A stretch of 34,736 nt of DNA from Streptosporangiaceae bacterium (GTDB taxonomy: Bacteria > Actinomycetota > Actinomycetes > Streptosporangiales > Streptosporangiaceae), in the NCBI GenBank assembly GCA_030041275.1, contig JASHOE010000133.1:1-34736 (forward strand), written 5' to 3'. Both the position numbers and the translations under genes were made by a program. Below the pieces are notes generated by a model. The model saw only the letters and a program-made list of their open reading frames with translations. It made no database searches and was not told where the DNA came from. This document shows positions 30,973 to 34,736 of the stretch, one piece after another; the stretch's first letter is position 1; each line of letters opens with the position of its first letter.

Positions 30973-31890
30973 ATGGACATCGGATTCGGCGCTCCGGTAT
31001 CGGGCGCCTGGGCTACACCGGAGAATCTAGCGGCATTCGCCACGGCCGCAGAAGCCGCCGGGTACCACTCGCTGTGGAGCTTCCAGCGGCTGCTGGTGCC
31101 GGCCGGGTCATCGATGGACCCGGTCTACCGGAGCGTGCTTGACCCGATGGCGGCGCTGGCGTTCGCCGCCGCGGTGACTAGCCGGATCAGGCTCGGGGTC
31201 GCCGTGGTGAACCTGCCCTTCGTCTCGCCCGGCTACCTGGCCAAGCAGGCAGCGTCCGTGGACGTGCTGTCCGGTGGCCGGCACGACCTCGGGCTCGGCA
31301 TCGGCTGGCTGCCGGAGGAGTTCGCGCTGACTGGCGGCGACATGCCGCACCGCGGAGCGCGCGCGACGGAGTATGTGCACACGCTGCGGGCCCTGTGGGC
31401 GGGCACCGTGCCGTCGACGGTGGCGGGCGACTTCTACGAGGTGCCGGCTGGAACGCAGCTGCCCAGGCCGGTACAGCCAGGCGGTCCGCCGGTACTGCTC
31501 GGGGGCCTCGCCCGGCCGGCTCTGCAGCGAGTCGGACGGCTCGCCGACGGCTGGGTCACCTCCAGCCGCACCGACCTGTCGAAGATCAGCACGCTGATCG
31601 CGGTCGTCCGGGAGTCCGCCGAGGCCGCCGGGCGCGATCCGGGCGTGCTGCGGTACGTGGTCCGCGGCGTGGTGCGGGCCGGCCAGCCGGCGACGGGAAC
31701 CGACGGGCAGCGGATACCGCTGTCAGGCGACTACGACCAGATCCGCGCCGACACCCAGTGGCTCGGCGACAACGGAGTCACCGAGGTTTTCTACGACCTC
31801 AACTGGGACCCGCTGATCGGCTCGCCCGACGTCGCGGCGGAATCCGCAGCCGAGCGCGCGCGGGAGATCCTGCACGCGCTCGCGCCGTGA
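30973..31890 (+). CDS. LLM class F420-dependent oxidoreductase (TIGR03619 type)
   Basis: 305 residues from ATG 30973. A luciferase-like TIM barrel: FGAPVSGAWATPENLAAFAT, AEAAGYHSLWSFQRLLVPAG, IRLGVAVVNLPFVSPGYLAK, QAASVDVLSGGRHDLGLGIG followed by WLPEEF, ALWAGTVPSTVAGDFYEV, PPVLLGGLARPALQRVGRLA and DGWVTSSRTDL. The GIGWLPEEF segment is typical of F420-dependent actinobacterial members, which reduce or oxidise diverse small molecules. Its stop overlaps the GTG of the GrpB gene (GTGA), so the two are co-translated. Confidence 0.93.
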   Translation: MDIGFGAPVSGAWATPENLAAFATAAEAAGYHSLWSFQRLLVPAGSSMDPVYRSVLDPMAALAFAAAVTSRIRLGVAVVNLPFVSPGYLAKQAASVDVLSGGRHDLGLGIGWLPEEFALTGGDMPHRGARATEYVHTLRALWAGTVPSTVAGDFYEVPAGTQLPRPVQPGGPPVLLGGLARPALQRVGRLADGWVTSSRTDLSKISTLIAVVRESAEAAGRDPGVLRYVVRGVVRAGQPATGTDGQRIPLSGDYDQIRADTQWLGDNGVTEVFYDLNWDPLIGSPDVAAESAAERAREILHALAP

Positions 31891-32492
31891 CCGGCGAGCT
31901 CGACGTGACCGTCCCCGCTGGTGTCCAGGTCGTGCCGTACGACGACCGCTGGCCCGGCCTGGCAGCCGCCGAGCTGGCTGCCCTGCGCACCGCGCTCGGC
32001 TCGCTGGTCTGCCACGCCGACCACATCGGCAGTACGGCCGTGCCGGGCATGGCCGCCAAGGACGTGCTCGACCTGCAGCTGTCCGTTCGCGACCTCGACA
32101 CGGCCGCGGCGGCGTTTGACGCTCCCCTTTCCCGGCTTGGTTACACCCGGCTGCCCTACGAGCGCGATCACGTGCCAGCTGGCGACCGAAGTGACCCGGC
32201 GCTCTGGGCGAAGCGGTACTGGCGCCGCCGGGACGAGGCGGCCGGCGACGTCAACCTGCACGTCCGCGTCGTTGGCTCGCCGAACGAGCGGCTGGCGCTG
32301 CTGTTCCGCGACTGGCTGCGCGCGCATCCGCTGGCGGTGGCCGCCTACGCACGGTTCAAGGCGGAGCTAGCGCGGGCCGTCGCCGGGATCGAGGTCTACA
32401 CCGAGGTCAAGGACCCGGTGGTCGACCTCGTCGTCGCCGCGGCTGCCGGGTGGGTGCGCGACACTGGCTGGCTGCCGCACGGCGACTCCTAG
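31887..32492 (+). CDS. GrpB family protein (UPF0157, nucleotidyltransferase-like)
   Basis: 201 residues from GTG 31887, overlapping the LLM stop; a much longer in-frame extension to 31395 is a shadow of that gene. The GrpB signature is present: VVPYDDRWPGLAAAELAALR, HIGSTAVPGMAAKDVLDLQL, SRLGYTRLPYERDH, YWRRRDEAAGDVNLHVRVVG, RLALLFRDWLRAHPLAVAAY and FKAELA. The fold is nucleotidyltransferase-like; some members resemble CoaE-fused domains. No reaction is established. Followed by a hairpin before the convergent aldo/keto reductase. Confidence 0.93.
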   Translation: MTGELDVTVPAGVQVVPYDDRWPGLAAAELAALRTALGSLVCHADHIGSTAVPGMAAKDVLDLQLSVRDLDTAAAAFDAPLSRLGYTRLPYERDHVPAGDRSDPALWAKRYWRRRDEAAGDVNLHVRVVGSPNERLALLFRDWLRAHPLAVAAYARFKAELARAVAGIEVYTEVKDPVVDLVVAAAAGWVRDTGWLPHGDS

Positions 32493-32527
32493 CGCCGGGC
32501 CAGTAGGCCGCAAGCCGTTACCGCGTA

Positions 32528-32579
32528 GACCTTGCGTACTATGCGCGCGCAAAGTCTTCGCTATACGCCAAGTCTTCGC
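32528..32579. terminator. Hairpin and direct repeat between convergent genes
   Basis: GACCTTGCG (32528-32536) pairs with CGCAAAGTC (32548-32556) with one mismatch around an 11-nt loop. AAGTCTTCGC occurs at 32552-32561 and again at 32570-32579, 18 bp apart. The element is a likely bidirectional terminator for grpB and the aldo/keto reductase. Confidence 0.55.
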
Positions 32580-32598
32580 GTTAACGTCCAGCCGGCAG

Positions 32599-33624
32599 TC
32601 AGCGTCGGCGGCGCAGCGCTGGATCGGCTAGCGCTGGCGGCACGTAGCTTCCGTCGGCCGGGTTGAGGTTGACGCCGGGTGGCACGATCTCGTCGATCCG
32701 GTCCAGGACCTCGGCAGGCAGGCCGTCGGGCGCGCCGAGCTGGCTGTCCAGGTGCTCCAGGGTACGCGGGCCGAGTATGGCCGACGTCACCGCCGGATGA
32801 CTGACGATGAACCCGAGCGCCAGGTGGATGAGCGACATCCCGGCCTCGTCGGCCAGCCTCGCCAGCTTGTCGGCCGCCTCGAGCTTCAGCTTGTTAGCCG
32901 GGAGGCTCATGTCGAACCGCTGCGGCAGGCGACGGGACCGCCGGCTCGCTGGCAGGTCGGCGTCGAGCCGGTAGAGCCCGGACAGCCAGCCGCTGGCCAG
33001 CGGGCCCCAGGTGATCACACCCATCTGATGGCGCTGGCAGGCCGGCAGCACGGCGGCCTCGACACCGCGCACGAGGATCGAGTACGGCGGCTGCTCGCAG
33101 ACGAAGCGCTCCCGGCCGCGCCGCTGCGCAGTCCACTGCGCCTCGACGATCAGGTCGGCGGGGAACGTGGACGTCCCGGCGTAGCAGATCTTGCCTGCCC
33201 TGATCAGATCCGACAGTGCACCCAGGGTCTCGTCAATGTCGGTGTCCGGGTCCGGCCGATGGATCTGGTAAAGGTCGATGTAGTCGGTGCCGAGGCGGCG
33301 CAGGCTCGCCTCGCACTCCCGGATCAGCCAGCGCCGCGAGTTGCCGCGCTCGTTGACGTCCTTGCCCATGACGCCGTGCGCCTTGGTCGCGAGCACGACG
33401 TTGTCGCGACGCCCCGCGAGCGCCTTGCCGACAATGACCTCGGACTCGCCCTCGGAGTAGACGTCAGCGGTGTCGATGAAGTTGATCCCCGCGTCAAGCG
33501 CCCGGTGGATGATCTGGATGCCCTCGTCGTGATCGGGATTGCCCCAGGTGCTGCCGAACATCATCGCGCCCAGACAGAACGGAGTGACCCGGACGCCGGT
33601 GGAGCCAAGTACGCGCATGTCCAT
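32599..33624 (-). CDS. Aldo/keto reductase
   Basis: 341 residues from ATG 33624 (MDMRVLGSTGVRV). The longer open frame to 34290 is antisense to valS. TAAGGT (33637-33632) is seven bases before the ATG, giving another leaderless start. The catalytic tetrad is intact: D51 (NFIDTADVYSEGESE), Y56, K81 (VVLATKAHG) and H122 (DLYQIHRPDPDTD). GPLASGWLSGLYR and the C-terminal AILGPRTLEHLDSQLGA complete the family pattern. A NADPH-dependent carbonyl reductase of unknown substrate, similar to general-stress or YajO-like members. Upstream lies an orphan TTTGTATG palindrome. Confidence 0.94.
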   Translation of the reverse strand: MDMRVLGSTGVRVTPFCLGAMMFGSTWGNPDHDEGIQIIHRALDAGINFIDTADVYSEGESEVIVGKALAGRRDNVVLATKAHGVMGKDVNERGNSRRWLIRECEASLRRLGTDYIDLYQIHRPDPDTDIDETLGALSDLIRAGKICYAGTSTFPADLIVEAQWTAQRRGRERFVCEQPPYSILVRGVEAAVLPACQRHQMGVITWGPLASGWLSGLYRLDADLPASRRSRRLPQRFDMSLPANKLKLEAADKLARLADEAGMSLIHLALGFIVSHPAVTSAILGPRTLEHLDSQLGAPDGLPAEVLDRIDEIVPPGVNLNPADGSYVPPALADPALRRRR

Positions 33625-33689
33625 GTGAGCAACCTTACGAGGACGTCGGCAGCCCCATCGCTGTCCGCCAGCACACCGTGGTTGTGAGT

Positions 33690-33713
33690 TTTGTATGCCT
33701 CCAGCCATACAAA
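33690..33713. promoter_or_regulatory. Orphan palindromic operator-like site
   Basis: A perfect 8-bp inverted repeat, TTTGTATG (33690-33697) and CATACAAA (33706-33713), separated by 8 bp, lies in the 190-bp gap between the divergent aldo/keto reductase and valS. AT-rich arms in GC-rich DNA suggest a dimeric HTH repressor site (GntR/FCD sites have related TTGTATAC-type cores). No regulator gene is adjacent. Confidence 0.55.
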
Positions 33714-33801
33714 CGCGCGCCGATGAGCGCGCTGACGCGCACCCGAGAGCGGGCGGCGGCCGCCGGTCGACACCGAAGTGCGGCGGTAGCGATCCAGCGG
33801 C

Positions 33802-33814
33802 TATCCTGTCGGCC
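33802..33814 (+). promoter_or_regulatory. valS -10 box, leaderless arrangement
   Basis: TATCCT (33802-33807) followed by seven bases and the ATG at 33815. There is no ribosome-binding site and no room for a T-box leader after this -10. Confidence 0.6.
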
Positions 33815-34736
33815 ATGAGCACCGATTCGCACCGCATCCCGGCCAAGCCCACGCTGGATGGCCTCGAGGACACGTGGACGCAGCGGTGGGCTAAGGAGCG
33901 TGTAGTACAGGTTTGACCGCTCCCGGAGCCGCGGCGACGTCTACTCCATCGACACGCCGCCGCTGACGACCAGCGGCTCCCTGCACCTAGGGCACGCGTT
34001 CTCCTACACGCAGACCGACGTGGTCGCCCGTTTCCACCGAATGCGCGGCAAAGCCGTGTTCTATCCCGTGGGCTGGGATGACAACGGCCTGCCCACCGAG
34101 CGCCGGGTGCAGCTCTACTACGGCGTGCGGTGCGATCCGGCCCTGCCCTACGACAGTGACCTGACCCCGCCGCTTCAGGGCAACGACCGGGAACTGAGCC
34201 CCGCCGAGCTCGTGCCCGTGTCCCGGCGCAACTTCGCCGAGCTCTGCCGACAACGAACGCAGGCAGACGAGCAGGCGTACGCGGAGGCATGGCAGCGGCT
34301 TGGCCTCTCGGTGGACTGGGAGATGAGCTACCGGACCATCGACGAGCGCGTCCAGGCAGTGTCCCAGCTCGCGTTCCTGCGCAACATCGAGCGCGGCGAG
34401 GCGTACCGCGCTGAGGCGCCGGCGCTGTGGGACGTGACGTTCGCGAGCGCTGTGGCGCAGGCCGAGATCGAGGATCGCGAGGTGCCCGCCACGTTCATCC
34501 GGCTGGCGTTCTCGCTCGCTGAGCCTGGGCCTGCCGGTACCGCCGAGGTGATCATCGCGACGACCCGGCCGGAGCTGCTGCCCGCGTGCGTCGCGCTGGT
34601 GGCGCATCCCGACGACCCCCGGTACGCGGCACTCATCGGCGCGACAGCGGTGACACCGCTGTTCGGCGCGCCTGTGCCGATCCTGGCGCACCGGCTCGCC
34701 GACCCGGACAAGGGCACCGGCCTCGTCATGGTGTGC
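33815..34736 (+). CDS. valS: Valyl-tRNA synthetase, N-terminal part, frameshifted in this sequence
   Basis: The frame from ATG 33815 reads MSTDSHRIPAKPTLDGLEDT then WTQRWAKERVVQV and stops at TGA 33914-33916. ValS continues in the +1 frame: YRFDRSRSRGDVYSIDTPPL from 33906, then the class I motif HLGH (33984-33995), YTQTDVVARFHRMRGKAVFY and WDDNGLPTERRVQLYYGVRC, running open to the window end. Removing one base at about 33904 restores E-R-V-Y-R-F-D across the joint, as expected for the family. A TAG (33903-33905) blocks the +1 frame upstream, and no ATG, GTG or TTG in that frame precedes HLGH. As the gene is normally essential, a sequencing error is the simplest explanation; a real mutation with a second copy, or frameshifting, are alternatives. 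The sequence is actinobacterial-type ValS; the C-terminus is off the window. Confidence 0.88.

Noticed and set aside
31395..31886. N-terminal extension of the GrpB protein
   Set aside because: Shadow frame inside the LLM oxidoreductase; GTG 31887 with GTGA overlap is the natural start.
33625..34290. N-terminal extension of the aldo/keto reductase
   Set aside because: Antisense to valS; the family N-terminus begins at MDMRVLGSTG.

Overview
The window is high-GC DNA (by eye around 70 percent G+C, with strong third-position GC) that reads as an actinomycete chromosome. The lineage signals are two mycothiol-dependent maleylpyruvate-isomerase-family proteins, an F420-type LLM oxidoreductase, a heparin-binding-haemagglutinin-like protein beside an XRE regulator, an actinobacterial-type ValS, GTG/TTG starts, and many genes whose start codon lies only 6-7 bases after a TAnnnT -10 box (leaderless transcripts). 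I cannot place it to genus. No tRNA, rRNA, CRISPR array, phage or insertion sequence was seen.

Layout. 1-3117: an EamA/DMT exporter running off the left edge, divergent from an Lrp/AsnC regulator; an AI-2E-type permease; short intergenic tandem repeats. 3153-6069: a DUF5996 protein divergent from a plus-strand ArsR-SRPBCC / VOC / RibD_C-reductase cluster with a clear promoter-operator. 6147-10213: an HbhA-like tail protein, XRE regulator, degenerate CbiX-like protein with a repeat-rich N-terminus, a mycothiol-dependent family protein and a tiny ORF. 10286-15683: minus-strand genes, namely MFS exporter, cytochrome P450 with a large internal deletion and ArsR regulator (one tightly coupled operon, listed 3' to 5'), then an acyl-CoA ligase and DUF6314. 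15778-20888: bioY, a two-gene membrane protein/winged-helix operon, a sirtuin, a universal stress protein and a CaiB-type CoA transferase. 21013-24718: a MarR regulator with a long dyad operator, then a MocR regulator divergent from an AhpD-like / PEP-mutase-like pair. 24866-29010: a full-length P450 downstream of a compact myo-inositol catabolism operon (iolC, Cgl0159-type aldolase, iolB). 29096-34736: D-amino-acid-oxidase-like protein, second mycothiol-family protein, LLM oxidoreductase coupled to GrpB, aldo/keto reductase, and the start of valS.

Most of the content is ordinary accessory metabolism and local regulators sitting next to their likely targets. The points most worth a second look are: (1) valS carries a one-base frameshift before its HLGH motif; (2) the 290-residue P450 lacks about 118 residues between helices C and I relative to the other P450 in the window, yet stays in frame inside an intact operon; (3) at least ten genes share a strict leaderless architecture; (4) a CbiX-like protein has lost the usual metal-binding histidine motifs and gained a 13-residue repeat array; (5) short in-frame tandem repeats decorate the termini of several proteins. 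I did not find a convincing wholly new multi-gene system; items 2 and 4 are the nearest candidates.
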